Assembly: GCF_905171775.1 (NCBI RefSeq)
Contig: NC_053499.1
Coordinates: 89,486,012-89,550,011, forward strand
Length of the DNA stretch: 64,000 nucleotides
Direction of reading: 5' to 3'
Origin: Rana temporaria
Lineage: Eukaryota; Chordata; Amphibia; Anura; Ranidae
In this document: positions 33,601 through 41,697 of the stretch, piece after piece
How the letters are laid out: each line of letters begins with the position of its first letter
Position numbering within the stretch: position 1 is the first letter of the stretch
Made by a program: the position numbers and the translations under genes
Notes under the pieces: model-generated
Told to the model about the DNA's origin: nothing
Databases searched by the model: none
The model's input: the letters and a program-made list of their open reading frames with translations, nothing else

Positions 33601-33815
33601 AGGTTGTTGGAGATAGGGAGGGGAGTAGCACGTTCTGCTAGTCAAGCTAGCTGGCTCAGTGACGCGCCATCAAAGTCCTCGAGCGGGAGAAGGAGAAGAG
33701 CTCAAGTAAGGCACGGGACAGTTTCAGGTATAGGTGAGGGGTATGGAGCGGAGGAGCAAGTTCACTCACTCACTCCACCATTCTCGCATCGCTCCTACAT
33801 CCGGCCACGCCCCCC
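27621..33815 (-). mobile_element. LINE-A: Tx1/L1-type LINE inside DIRS-B
   Basis: The 5' end lies at about 33815, where the minus strand begins with a G run and CGTGGCCGGATG. LINE-B starts the same way (G run, CGTGGCCAGG) at 56274. ORF1 lies at 32654-31556 and ORF2 at 30634-27605. A purine-rich inter-ORF spacer (31040-31290 as read on the minus strand) lies between them. The 3' end is lost at 27620 next to a SINE. Because the 5' end is full, the 3' loss is secondary, not the usual 5' truncation. Confidence 0.85.
31556..32654 (-). pseudogene. LINE-A ORF1 (L1 ORF1p-like), one frameshift
   Basis: Two overlapping minus-strand frames, 32654-31983 and 32050-31556, make an L1-type ORF1 protein. It has a basic Ser/Thr-rich N-terminus, a coiled coil at about residues 120-205 (SILEERLSTVEDDLFPLKQE), RRNNVRIIG at the start of the RRM, then FFGIERAHRVPFKPRLP and RPRPLLVKIFNYNDKV. 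The C-terminal domain holds YPARLRVSALGGTFFFDSP. ORF1p coats the RNA as a trimer in L1 elements. A frameshift at about 31990-32050 breaks it. Confidence 0.85.
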
Positions 33816-33828
33816 TGCATTTAAATAT

Positions 33829-34556
33829 CTAACATGTCTGCCTTCCTCTCCTAATAGGCGGAACCCCATGAGAATCCCCTCGTAAAACCCTTCTGATACT
33901 CAAGATCTTTAGTATAATTGGCCTTAGGGTCGGACAACAATTGAGTGTAAGTGCTGGAATGGCCAACAATATTATACATCTCGGCCATATAGTCTGCCCT
34001 ATCAAGAACCACAATCCTCCCCCTTTATCAGCTGGCCTTATGACCAGATCCCTATTATTACACAATCTAGCCCCCCTTGGAGTGTTTTATTCATCCTGGC
34101 CTTCTTAACCTCCATAGTATCCAGATCTCTAATGAGTACATCCCGAAACACCCTTAATGATGGTGCAAGGGGGCCTGGAGGGTTAAAATGGGATGCATTT
34201 GACAAACCTGAATGTACAAAATTGGTCGACCACACCTGACTACTTGATGAAATACCTGCCATATAGTGTTCAGCTTCCTGACAAATGTATGTATATCCAT
34301 GTATATGTATGTATATATAAAGGAACTTGTCCAAACCTTTGGGTGGCGAGAACTTAAGACCCTTATCTAAAATCAGTTTTTCTGGTTCTGACAGCACCTT
34401 GCTACTTAAATAAAAAATTCCTTGTCCTACTATGTTTTTGGTCATTTTGGTTGCTCGTACCCGCCTCCCCCCCTCTGGTTTCTCTCCTCTTACTCCCTGC
34501 CTTTTTAGCCCTTGGGTGGGTCTGTGAAAACCCCAACTCGTCTGCCCACTTGGCAA
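33829..34556 (-). pseudogene. Penelope-like ORF, N-terminal part
   Basis: Minus-strand frames carry IFYLSSKVLSEPEKLILDKG and LKFSPPKGLD (about 34430-34330), the conserved entry of Penelope-like proteins. After a shift comes CNNRDLVIRPADKGGG (about 34065-34020), the (I/V)KPADKGG motif just before the RT. The sequence then runs into the DIRS-B terminus at about 33860, so the RT core is missing. It is interrupted upstream by the Tc1 copy at 34635. Confidence 0.8.
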
Positions 34557-34634
34557 AAGGGGCCCCCTAGAGGAGGAGTCCCTATCCGAGACCTGATAGG
34601 ATGAGGTAGAGTTAGTTCCTCATCCTTGATGGTA

Positions 34635-36083
34635 CAGTGGGGATTGAAAGTTCGGGCACCCCAGGTAAAAATTTGTATTAATGTGCATAATAAAGCCAAG
34701 GATAGATGGAAAAATCTCCAAAAGGCATCAAATTACAGATTAGACATTTTTATAATATGTAAAAAAAAAAGATAGATTTTATTTCCATCAATTACACTTT
34801 TAAAATTACAAAAAAATGGCGTCTGCAAAAGTTTGGGCACCCTGCAGAGTTAATATCTTGTACTGTCCCCTTTGGCAAGTATCACAGCTTGTAAACGCTT
34901 TTTGTAGCCAGCCAAGAGTCTTTCAATTCTTGTTTGATGTATCTTTGCCCATTCTTCCTTACAAAAGTCTTCCAGTTCTTTGAGATCTCTGGGCTGTCTG
35001 TCACGCACTGCTCTTTTAAGGTCTATCCATAGATTTTCAATTATGTTGAGGTCAGGAGATTGAGAAGGCCATGGCAAAACCTTCAGTTTACGCCTCTTGA
35101 TGTAATCCCCCGTGGATTTTGAGGTGTGTTTAGGATCATTATCCATTTGTAGAAGCCATCCTCTCTTTAACTTCAGCTTTTTTACAGATGGCATCATTAA
35201 ATTCTGTGCCCTTTCTTCTCCAAACGTACCTTCGCTCATTCCAGCCAAAAAGTTCTATTTTAACCTCATCGGTCCACAGAACTTGTTTCTAAAATGCATC
35301 AGGCTTGTCAATATGTTCATTTGCAAAGTTCAAACTCTGATTTTTGTGATGAGGACGTAGAAGAGGTTTTCTTCTGATGACTCTTCCATGAAGAACATAG
35401 TTGTACAAGTATCTCTTTATAGTGGAATAGTGTACCACATCTCCAGTGTCTGCCAGATCTTTCTGGAGAGATCATGCAGTCAAACGTGGGTTTTGAAATG
35501 CTTTTCTCACAATCCTGCGAGCTGTTCTGTCTGATATTTTTCTTGGTCTTCCAGATCTTGCTTTAACTTCCACTGTTCCTGATGACTGTCATTTCTTAAT
35601 TACATTCCGAACAGAGGATATTGACATCTGAAAACGCTTTGCCATCTTCTTATAGCCTTCTCCAGCTTTGTGAGCGCCAACTATTTTCAGTTTTCTAGAC
35701 AACTGCTTAGAAGAACCCATGGTGCTGATTGTTGGGGCAAGGTCAGATGAGTCTGGGCATTTAAAACCTTTGAGATTGACATCACCTGGTCTTTCAAGAT
35801 GATGATTGAGAACAATCCATGACACTGGCAGGTCTCAGCTTTGCAAAGGGGGCAGTGCATGCTATAAATTCTGCAGGGTGACCAAACTTTTGCAGACGCC
35901 ATTTTTTTGTTTTCTGTAATTTTGAAAGTGTAAATGATGGAAATAAAATCTAACTTTTTTTGACATATTATAAGAATGTCTAATCTGAAATTTGATGCCT
36001 TTTGGAGATGTTTCCATCTTGGCTTCGTTATGCACATTAATACAAATTTTTACCTGGGGTGTCCAAACTTTCGATCCCCATTG
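34635..36083 (-). mobile_element. Tc1-like transposon, copy B (1449 bp), internally deleted
   Basis: TA flanks (34633-34634, 36084-36085) and ends CAGTGGGGATTGAAAG and CTTTCGATCCCCATTG match copy A at 24-1623. It is about 150 bp shorter. The segment corresponding to roughly 583-736 in copy A is absent at 35194-35197, where GATGGCATCA joins TTAAATTC. It lies inside the Penelope-like element. Confidence 0.93.
34850..35720 (-). pseudogene. Tc1 transposase pseudogene (copy B)
   Basis: The ATG is at 35720 (MGSSKQLSRKLK), with the helix-turn-helix region to SISSVRNVIKK. The C-terminal 100 or so residues are open and intact-looking from QMDNDPKHTSKS through DLNIIENLW to the stop at 34850, so the second Asp and the Glu are present. 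The internal deletion removes the stretch between the first and second catalytic Asp, and frameshifts occur near 35590 and 35480. Inactive. Confidence 0.9.
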
Positions 36084-36089
36084 TAGTGC

Positions 36090-36860
36090 TTGTTAATAAT
36101 AATGGTTGTAGGTTGCTCTGGGTTTTCTATTCAGTTTGTCTATTCATTTTTAGATGTATGTTTTACGTAAGAGGTTTAATTATGTCTTAGGAGTCATTTC
36201 AGCCGTTAATGGCATTTATGCCCATAGCCAAGATTCCGCTGTGTGAGTCAGTGCGTGGCCTATCCCAATTGATGACGTCTGATGTGACGAAACGCGTCTG
36301 GCGGGACGCAGTGACCTCACCACACCGTTTACGAGGAAGGGCCTCTACTTTTTTTGTAACTTACTTGTTTGTAAGTACAATTTTTTATTTTAAATTAGTC
36401 AAGACAATATCACCCCTCTCTTCCTTTCCTACGTGGTTCAATCTATACAGAGTTCTGAGTTATAGCCAGGGGGAGAGGAGTATTGGAGAAGCACCCTGCA
36501 TGTCTGATCCGGGTTCCGATACCATTCTGCCTGCAAGCTAAAGGCTGCGGCTAGGTCACAGCCGATTGCGTGTCTTTGCTTGCCTCTGGTAAACAGCCAT
36601 TTGTTTTGTGGTGGTGGGCACGTCATATTGTTGTCAAGCACAGCGGTGTCATCATACAAGCTTATGGTCTAATATTATTCTGTGGATTTCATTAACCTGT
36701 GGACTTTTTTTTGATTTACTGGTCTGTTAGCGAAAGGTGTACATTTATCCCTATGCCATCTGGGGATAGGTTATATTATCATTCATATATGTCATCTTGA
36801 GGACGGAAGTTTATACTCCCTTATTGGCGCAGCTTTTTCTTCTTTTTTATTTCTATTTAA
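36090..36860 (+). repeat. Penelope-like terminal repeat, right copy (inverted)
   Basis: The complement of 23180-24000, from TTGTAGGTTGCTCTGGGTTT (about 36107) to TTTATACTCCCTTATTGGCG (about 36830). It contains the better preserved hammerhead-like motif at 36279-36298. The adjoining sequence beyond 36860 is DIRS-A gag. Confidence 0.85.
36279..36298 (+). ncRNA. Hammerhead-ribozyme-like motif in right terminal repeat
   Basis: The order is CTGATGTGACGAAACGCGTC. The CUGAUG and GAAAC strings and the GCGUC cleavage-side strand match hammerhead cores of Penelope-like elements (established for the family). Stem II is shortened to almost nothing, so self-cleavage is uncertain. Confidence 0.5.
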
Positions 36861-36864
36861 TGTG

Positions 36865-37733
36865 TGTATCTCAATGTTATCTGTCCAAAAACGAACGGCA
36901 TTGGACACTGATGTTAGAGCTATTGCTGGCTTACAGGCATTTCCTGCCATCTGATAGACTTGCTTTAGATTAAGATATATTCTTCTATCCAAAGGAGCTT
37001 TAAATGAGGCTGAATCATCCATAGGTGATGTTTTTTGCCAGACGTACCACTGCTGCGTCCACCGTCGAAGGGCCATCTAATAGATCAGAGTCTGATTCCG
37101 CGAGCGGATACAGTTTTGTCAACCGATTAAGAGGGAATCTCTTTTCTGTTTTATTCCATTCCTCTTCAATTCCATTTCTGATCTCATCCATCAGAGGAAA
37201 AAAGGAGACTTGCTTTTTCAGAAAGGGGAAATAGCATTTTGATTTTTTAGATGCTGTGTTGGCTTCCTCCCAGCAAATGGCCAGCTTCACTGCTTAAAAA
37301 AAAAGGCTGCACCAGGGTCATCTGAGGAATCTTCCGATGGGTTATTTTCCTCCACATGTCTAGCAGAGGTAACTGTCCCAGGATGAGAGGGTTCACCAGC
37401 AAATGGACCAGGGAGAGAAATATTTAAATTTTCCTCCTAAGGTGGTGACGGTATCTGCTGCAATGGCATTGTGACTCTGTAAGCTGCATACTCTCTGACG
37501 CAACTTCTGCAAACTAGTTTGTCCAGCAATGGGGTGGTGCCACAGGCCTGACACTTTGCCGATCTGGAGCGTAGGGAATGTAAAGACCGTTTTCTCTTTA
37601 AGGATGATTTTTCCCCACTTGCATGGTGTCTAGACCTGGATGACCCATCCAGGCTGGGGCTGCCCTTGTCTGAGGCCTCACGTCGCAGTGATGTCCCCTT
37701 GGACATCTTCTGGCATACAGGGCTGAAATACAC
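36865..37733 (-). pseudogene. DIRS-A gag-like ORF1
   Basis: Minus-strand fragments give an N-terminal part with AKCQACGTTPLLDKLVCRSC (zinc-ribbon-like CxxC pairs, about 37560-37490). After a break come NGIEEEWNKTEKRFPLNRLT, KLYPL and VDAAVVRLAKNI (37290-37015). Then DDSASFKAPLDRRIYLNLKQ and AGNACKPAIALTSVSNAVRF (37025-36890). The order and the DRR...AxRPAIA pattern are those of DIRS ORF1. It is cut at about 36865 by the Penelope-like repeat. Several frameshifts; not functional. Confidence 0.72.
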
Positions 37734-38837
37734 AAATGTACCAGCATAAGTGCACTTTTTTTTCTCCTCAGAACTTATCTGGACGTGGGTCCTTACCTTA
37801 AGTGTAATGAAGGGTCTTGTTAGGATGGGGCATGGTCATATTGAGAGGCTAGAAGAAGAAGCAGCTAGGGAAAAAGAATATAGAAGGAAAGTTTAAAGAA
37901 AAAATTAGGCCCCTCCCCATTTCTTTTTTTTAAAGGGAAGTGAGCCAGAGAACTCTTATTCCACCTCTCTCTCTCTTTTTTTTTTAATGTGGAAGACATT
38001 TTGGTAGGGTTTCCCTTAAAAACTCCAGGAGCTTAGAAAGGCAACCCTCCAGGGGGCAACAGGCCGCCCTACTAAGGTTCCCAGGGGAAATACATAGCAG
38101 AAGGGGCGGGAACACAAGGAATAAAACACCCTCATCTAATTACCTGAAGAACTGGCAAAGGGCAGCCCCAGCCTTTCCCATTCCTAAGATGGCCGGCGCG
38201 GCCTCCAGTTAGACAGCGCATGTGCCGACCCGGGGTGGTGCCAGGACCCATTCAGTCTTGCGGGTTCCAAGATCAGTAAATGAGCAGAACAGAGCGGAAG
38301 ATGCTGGGCAGCAGAGAATAGATGGCGCGAGGCATGCACTGCCTCCTAAAGACTCTAAACTAAATGTAAAGAAAAAGACAGAACAGGTGGGGAGCAACAA
38401 GGGGTGCTGGTATTGTCACATGCCTGACAAGGTAAGCCCTGAAAGAAAGAAAATAAAAGCCTGCAAGAGAACAGCGATGGCTGCTTCCTCTTTTGCCCCT
38501 GGGAGCTGAAGCCTTAAACTTACAGTAGATGCAGAATCCATGCTCCTGGTTAGCAGACCGCTGCCTGTCCCAAAAGACCCACAGAATGGACTCCCTTGCT
38601 TTTCAGTGCATTTAGCAGCCAAAGCCGAAAGGCTGAACCTGGATGGAAACTGCCAATTGCAGAGGTAAGGACACTAGACCAACATTCACTGACCATGAGG
38701 TATGAGGGAAAAAAGGAGAATGTTGGGGGTGCTCTAATCCTATTCTTTTATAATATTCACTGGTCCTGAGAGTGCAGCCAAGGCGGAGCTTGTCATAGGT
38801 ATGCTGCCATGGAGGCACCAGGAAAAAAGTTTTACCT
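37734..38837 (-). other. DIRS-A 5' untranslated and terminal region
   Basis: It contains no coding sequence I can assign. It ends with terminal blocks at 38722-38775 and 38797-38837 that are complementary to 17521-17577 and 17660-17700. Confidence 0.6.
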
Positions 38838-39085
38838 ATTAGTTCTACTTTAAGTAAGAAGGGTAAGTAAGAATTTTGAAGTACATGCATATTTGTTTTT
38901 CACATTAGAAGGTATTATTTCTGATATGAAATATATTAGGAAGTGACGTTTGTGTTGCCTTTTTTTAAGATCAACACTGTCACAATAGCCTGAATGTTGT
39001 GATTCCTGTCAATTGTAAAATTTGTTAACAATGTAGTTAGCTATGCCACATAAAATGTGCTCTCACCATTTTTATTTTTACTTAC
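38838..39085 (-). other. Intron sequence upstream of DIRS-A
   Basis: A/T-rich. No feature apart from the donor site at the edge of the exon at 39086. Confidence 0.4.
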
Positions 39086-39238
39086 CTGTGCATCAAATCT
39101 ACCAAGTGACTGCACAAGGAAAGTTGCCCAGCCCACATGCAGCACAGGAGTTGGGCTATCTTCCTCCCACTTACAGATTCCATCATAAAAGCGCAGAAGG
39201 TTTGCAAAACAAGATGGATCCTGAAGAGCAGAACCAGC
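39086..39238 (-). CDS. Internal exon (51 codons) of the unidentified gene
   Basis: On the minus strand an acceptor (TTTTTTCTCTTTAG) at 39239 and a strong donor (CAG, then GTAAGT) at 39085 enclose 153 bp, exactly 51 codons in phase 0. The translation starts AGSALQDPSCFANLLRFYDG, includes KWEEDSPTPVLHVGWATFLV and ends LGRFDAQ. It joins in frame to VRQQVTLVSL of the exon at 7418-7777. Composition is that of a folded, partly hydrophobic segment, with no stops in this frame. Five conserved signals (two splice sites, length divisible by three, phase match, codon-like composition) make it credible. I cannot name the gene. Earlier exons were not found in the window and should lie beyond 64000. Confidence 0.72.
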
Positions 39239-40015
39239 CTAAAGAGAAAAAACATAAGAGGATAAACTTGCTGCTCCAAACATAAAAATGTAAAAAGTAC
39301 AAAGTAGCGTGGGACTTTAAATGTGCCTTGGTGGGGTTTAGAAAAAAGTAAATAAGTTCTATCACACTTTCAAAAAAACATAGAAAAGATTTTATTTACA
39401 ATCCTTGGATGGGATTCTTTAAAACAATATGTCACAGTTTGATACAAAATACAGTTTTACTGTTACTTTGGTCCAGGGTGTGTAGATCCTGGTCAGATGT
39501 ATCATAAGTATGGTCTACGCGTTTCGCAGGTAGCCCCGCTTTGTCAGGGCCTTAAAAAAAATCACTCAAAAGAAAAACAGCACATAAGACAGAAATCTGA
39601 ATTTTAAAAATACAATGTCAATAGTGGTAACAAGTATATACAAGTTGTTATACATATAACATTCAGGACAGGTCATTATCATAGCATGAATAGAGAAAAA
39701 TCAATGCAGGGCATTTGTAATTGCCCCCTTAGCTCATGATTTTAATAAAACATGCGCAACTACAGAGTTTTGTACACTGCCCAGATGTGTTTCATAATAC
39801 CAAGATTCTTTAGCTGGAAAACACATTTACGTAAAAGAGCCAAATTTTTATTCAAAATGGGGTATGTTCATATTTTACCTTCAAACTGTGCGGTTGGTGT
39901 ATCAGTCTAGGAGGGGCAGTAGAGCCTGGGGGAGCCTGTAGGGATGACCTCTATGGTCCGGCCAAGAAGAAAACAGGAGGAAAAGACCCTTGCCTATAAA
40001 TAGTTGTATGGTAAG
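39239..40015. other. Intron sequence, no gene seen
   Basis: A/T-rich sequence with a hammerhead-like motif at 39512-39549 (separate entry), probably from an old retroelement terminus. Nothing else is assignable. Confidence 0.4.
39512..39549 (-). ncRNA. Hammerhead-ribozyme-like motif
   Basis: The minus strand reads CCCTGACAAAGCGGGG, a short loop, CCTGCGAAACGCGTAGACC. A stem II (GCGGG with CCUGC, one bulge), GAAAC and GCGU are present. The first core string is CUGACAA rather than CUGANGA. Fairly well ordered but with core changes. Confidence 0.45.
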
Positions 40016-40375
40016 TGTAAATGTTTGGATACAACCAAAGGGAAAGATGGGGAAAGAAGGAAAAAAAAAGAGAAATGAGAGAGAGGCGGGAAAAACAGAA
40101 AAGGTGGGAAGGGGGAGGGAAAAAGTGGAGGGGAAGAAAGGTTTAGGTGGAATGGAGGGGGAGGGTAAGAGAGGGGGAGGGGGATGGGAAAAAAGGGGTT
40201 GAAGAGGGGAAATAGGGGGGGGGAGAGAAAGGAGAGAAGGGGAGGTATGGGGAAGGCAAAAAAGGAGGGGGAAAAGGGAAAGAGCAGGGGGGGAGAGGCA
40301 TAAGGAAAAATTGAGGGGGTGGGGGAAGAAGGGAAGGAAGGGGATGAAGAAGGGAAAAATGGCATTAGGTCACAC
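40016..40375. repeat. Polypurine tract (about 350 bp, G/A-rich)
   Basis: The plus strand is almost only G and A with few interruptions. A similar sense-strand purine-rich stretch lies between ORF1 and ORF2 of LINE-A. Here it precedes a plus-strand LINE endonuclease fragment, so it may be the inter-ORF spacer of that LINE. Confidence 0.8.
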
Positions 40376-40424
40376 TGTAATGACATCCTTCATGACTAAA
40401 CTTGATGGGACTCCTCCTATGCAA

Positions 40425-40825
40425 GGGGGGTATCGGTTCTGGTAAATAAATCATTTTCTGGAAAAATAGAGAAGGCCTATAAAGATATAAATGGAAAATA
40501 TGCCATTGTGTTTACGATTGGACATCCAAGGTATATTACAGTGGCAGTATATATTCCACCTCCGTTTTCTGTGGGTGTTTTGAATGAGATAATGGAAACA
40601 AAATATTCAATATCTTTCAGCAAAATTACTGCTTATAGTAGATTTAAATTTAGTTCTATCCCCAAACTCGGATAGACCAAAATCTTCTAGACCGTATTCA
40701 GCAGATTTATATAATTGGGCGCAGGCGATGGGCACAACAGAGATCTGGAGAAAAAAAACGTATTCTTGCTTCTCTAGCGTCTAGAATAGACCTAGCATTT
40801 GCAGATGTTAGTAGACATCGCGGAG
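40425..40825 (+). pseudogene. LINE-F endonuclease fragment (L1/Tx1 type)
   Basis: In shifting plus-strand frames one reads KYAIVFTIGHPRYITVAVYI, PPPFSVGVLNEI, LLIVDLNLVLSP and SRIDLAFADVS. These are the middle and end of the APE-type endonuclease of L1-like LINEs (VYIPPP, DxN, SRID motifs). Many stops. The 5' part would be near the polypurine tract; the 3' part is lost at about 40830. Confidence 0.65.
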
Positions 40826-41097
40826 ACAGGCCCCCTCCCACCGCTTACCGGAGCATTCAGCAGTGGCGGAGGCAATCGAGTCCTTCCTCGTGCTGGGCAT
40901 GGATACGAGTGAGGGCAAGATGGCCCCCACCCCTATCCATACCATAGCAGGGCGGAAGAGACGTCAAAACATCACTTCCTCAGATACATCTTAAAGGGCC
41001 AATTTACTTTTGTAATTTTTCCAAATGACAATTTTTTATTCTTATTGCATTTTAGTCGAAATATGAGATCCGTGGTCTTTTTGACCCCAGATCTCAA
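40826..41097. repeat. Fragment of a piggyBac-type MITE
   Basis: GTCTTTTTGACCCCAGATCT and neighbouring GATGCC-rich sequence resemble the block near 15170-15200 of the element at 13654. The fragment is bounded by the LINE-F remnant and the LINE-C poly(A) end. Low detail. Confidence 0.4.
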
Positions 41098-41697
41098 TTT
41101 TTTTTGTTTACACAAGTTCATTTGGAAAGTACAAACGTGCATTTACATAATGTAGTCAATAAAAGGGAGTCAACAGTAAGACATTAGATGAGCATATATC
41201 ACATCTTAGAAAAAGGAGTGAACTGCATGATACATATTAATGGTAAATCATAAACAGTGGAGATGGAATATGTAAAGGTACATTGCATATAGAGGGGTAA
41301 TTTAATGTGTCAAGGATATGCATCATAAAAGACTGAAGCTATGCGATATTCCAGAAAGACCATTTTTTTATTAAAGGAGAAAAAAAAAGGGGGGGGGGGG
41401 AGAACTGCTTCTCCCCTATTTCTATCCCCTTCTCCACAACCCTCTGTGCTCTTCATCAAATGTTGACTCAATTAATTAATTCCCCCTCTCTACTGTGCAA
41501 GTAATCCAGATTAGTGTTGTGAAAATAAAAATAAAACCGGGGGAATAAAAAAAAAGGGGGGGGGGAAGGGGGACCATAGTCGCTTTTCTTTTCAATATGC
41601 TAAATCCTCTCTCTCTGGTGCCCCCATGAGGGGGGGGGGGGACACACAAAGTCGCCCCCTCCCCTCTCCACCCGCCCCCGGGCCTCCCTGCCCCAGG

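Larger units (their letters stand above)
25088..33860 (-). mobile_element. DIRS-B: second DIRS element, internally inverted and split by LINE-A
   Basis: It contains minus-strand gag end (27470-27106), RT (27110-26446), RNase H (26290-25908), recombinase end (25640-25430) and a terminal block (25088-25426). Between RNase H and recombinase lies an inverted copy of the RT start (25640-25930, plus). The other terminus is represented only by ACATGTCTGCCTTCCTCTCC near 33833, the complement of sequence at 25183-25210 in the terminal block. The gag part is cut off near 27470-27620 by a SINE-like sequence and LINE-A. The flanks on both sides are Penelope-like sequence. Confidence 0.72.
23180..36860 (-). 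mobile_element. Penelope-like retroelement with inverted terminal repeats, split by DIRS-B and Tc1
   Basis: Minus-strand Penelope-like coding remnants lie at 34556-33829 (N-terminal) and 25100-24650 (GIY-YIG). They are enclosed by two copies of an ~0.75-0.8-kb sequence in opposite orientations, at 23180-24000 and 36090-36860. Penelope-like elements carry an RT plus a GIY-YIG endonuclease and often have terminal repeats in direct or inverted order. The RT core is missing between the two coding pieces. DIRS-B with its own LINE (25088-33860) and a Tc1 copy (34635-36083) sit inside. The outer edges fall within DIRS-A sequence. Confidence 0.78.
17521..38837 (-). mobile_element. DIRS-A: tyrosine-recombinase retrotransposon, split by later insertions
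   Basis: The parts on the minus strand in DIRS order are: 5' terminal region (38837-37734), gag-like ORF1 (37733-36865), RNase H and following region (23178-22290), tyrosine recombinase (18139-17704) and 3' terminal region (17703-17521). Terminal blocks are shared in inverse orientation: CAGTGAATATTATAAAAG (17533) with its complement near 38745-38765, and GGTGCCTCCATGGCAGCATA (17676) with its complement near 38797-38820. An endogenous retrovirus separates the RNase H part from the recombinase. A Penelope-like element separates gag from RNase H. The reverse transcriptase and part of the recombinase are missing, so deletions accompanied or followed the insertions. Confidence 0.8.

Noticed and set aside
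33186..33641. 151-codon plus-strand frame
   Set aside because: It is antisense to the GC-rich 5' region of LINE-A. No recognisable domain.
39994..40386. 130-codon minus-strand frame rich in Pro, Ser and Phe
   Set aside because: It is the complement of a polypurine tract. Composition is low complexity and no domain is seen.
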